Origin: JAWXCB01 sp034440455
Lineage (GTDB): Bacteria; Bacteroidota; Bacteroidia; Chitinophagales; CAIOSU01
Direction: 5' to 3'
Assembly: GCA_034440455.1 (NCBI GenBank)
Contig: JAWXCB010000084.1
Location: 1 to 22,803 of the forward strand
DNA: 22,803 nucleotides
Under the pieces are notes generated by a model. That model ran no database searches, was not told the DNA's origin, and saw only the letters and a list, made by a program, of their open reading frames with translations. Below, piece after piece: positions 22,802-22,803 of this stretch (position 1 is its first letter; the number at the start of each line of letters is the position of its first letter). The position numbers and the translations under genes are program-made.

Positions 22802-22803
22802 AT

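Overview
The window looks like chromosomal DNA of a Bacteroidota member, probably an uncultured Sphingobacteriales/Chitinophagales-like lineage. The lineage below phylum is a guess. The evidence is outer-membrane receptors with carboxypeptidase-like N-domains, a zinc-free type B L31 protein, PepSY-like periplasmic proteins, promoters with the Bacteroidota -7 box TAnnTTTG, weak Shine-Dalgarno sites, and many short palindromic repeats of kinds common in this phylum. Nearly all genes are on the minus strand. No rRNA, tRNA, CRISPR array, transposase or phage gene was seen.

Layout. 1-906 is the 3' end of a plus-strand TonB-dependent receptor. 940-4665 is a minus-strand run fur-family regulator > STAS-domain protein > purA > pabB, with pabB carrying an in-frame palindromic insertion. 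4779-9653 is a compact signalling/envelope operon: response regulator > histidine kinase (ATGA overlap) > PepSY-like exported protein > outer-membrane beta-barrel receptor (14-nt overlap). 9752-13097 holds a bifunctional (p)ppGpp synthetase/hydrolase followed by a coiled-coil protein with a J-domain. A 109-bp MITE-like foldback element sits at 13181-13289. 13553-15206 (+) encodes a DUF1579-type lipoprotein and a membrane-anchored alpha/beta hydrolase, ending at a strong bidirectional terminator shared with convergent rpmE2 (15333-15593, -). 15806-16303 (+) is a YkuK/DUF458 RNase H-like protein. 16315-20649 (-) is a fatty acid beta-oxidation pair (thiolase fadI-like > fadJ-like fusion) followed by a small outer-membrane barrel.

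From about 20.7 kb to the end the DNA becomes repeat-rich: stem-loops and a terminator, a small AT-rich lipoprotein gene, a GC-rich gene for a two-part protein with a fibronectin-III-like C-terminus, and directly upstream of it a 15-unit degenerate 21-bp tandem array, a 7 x 7-bp perfect array and two further dispersed repeats.

Most genes are housekeeping: purine and folate-branch synthesis, stringent response, ribosome, beta-oxidation. The distinctive signals are (1) short palindromic repeats captured inside or at the ends of coding sequences (pabB twice, the 16.3-17.1 kb barrel once), (2) the MITE-like element with 17-bp inverted termini and a possible TTAT target duplication, (3) the two-component/PepSY/receptor operon, and (4) the 21-bp array, whose minus-strand frame stays open and stops 2 nt before the start of the FN3-like gene. 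No clearly new defence or biosynthetic system is visible; the 21-bp array/FN3-like locus is the best candidate for something undescribed.
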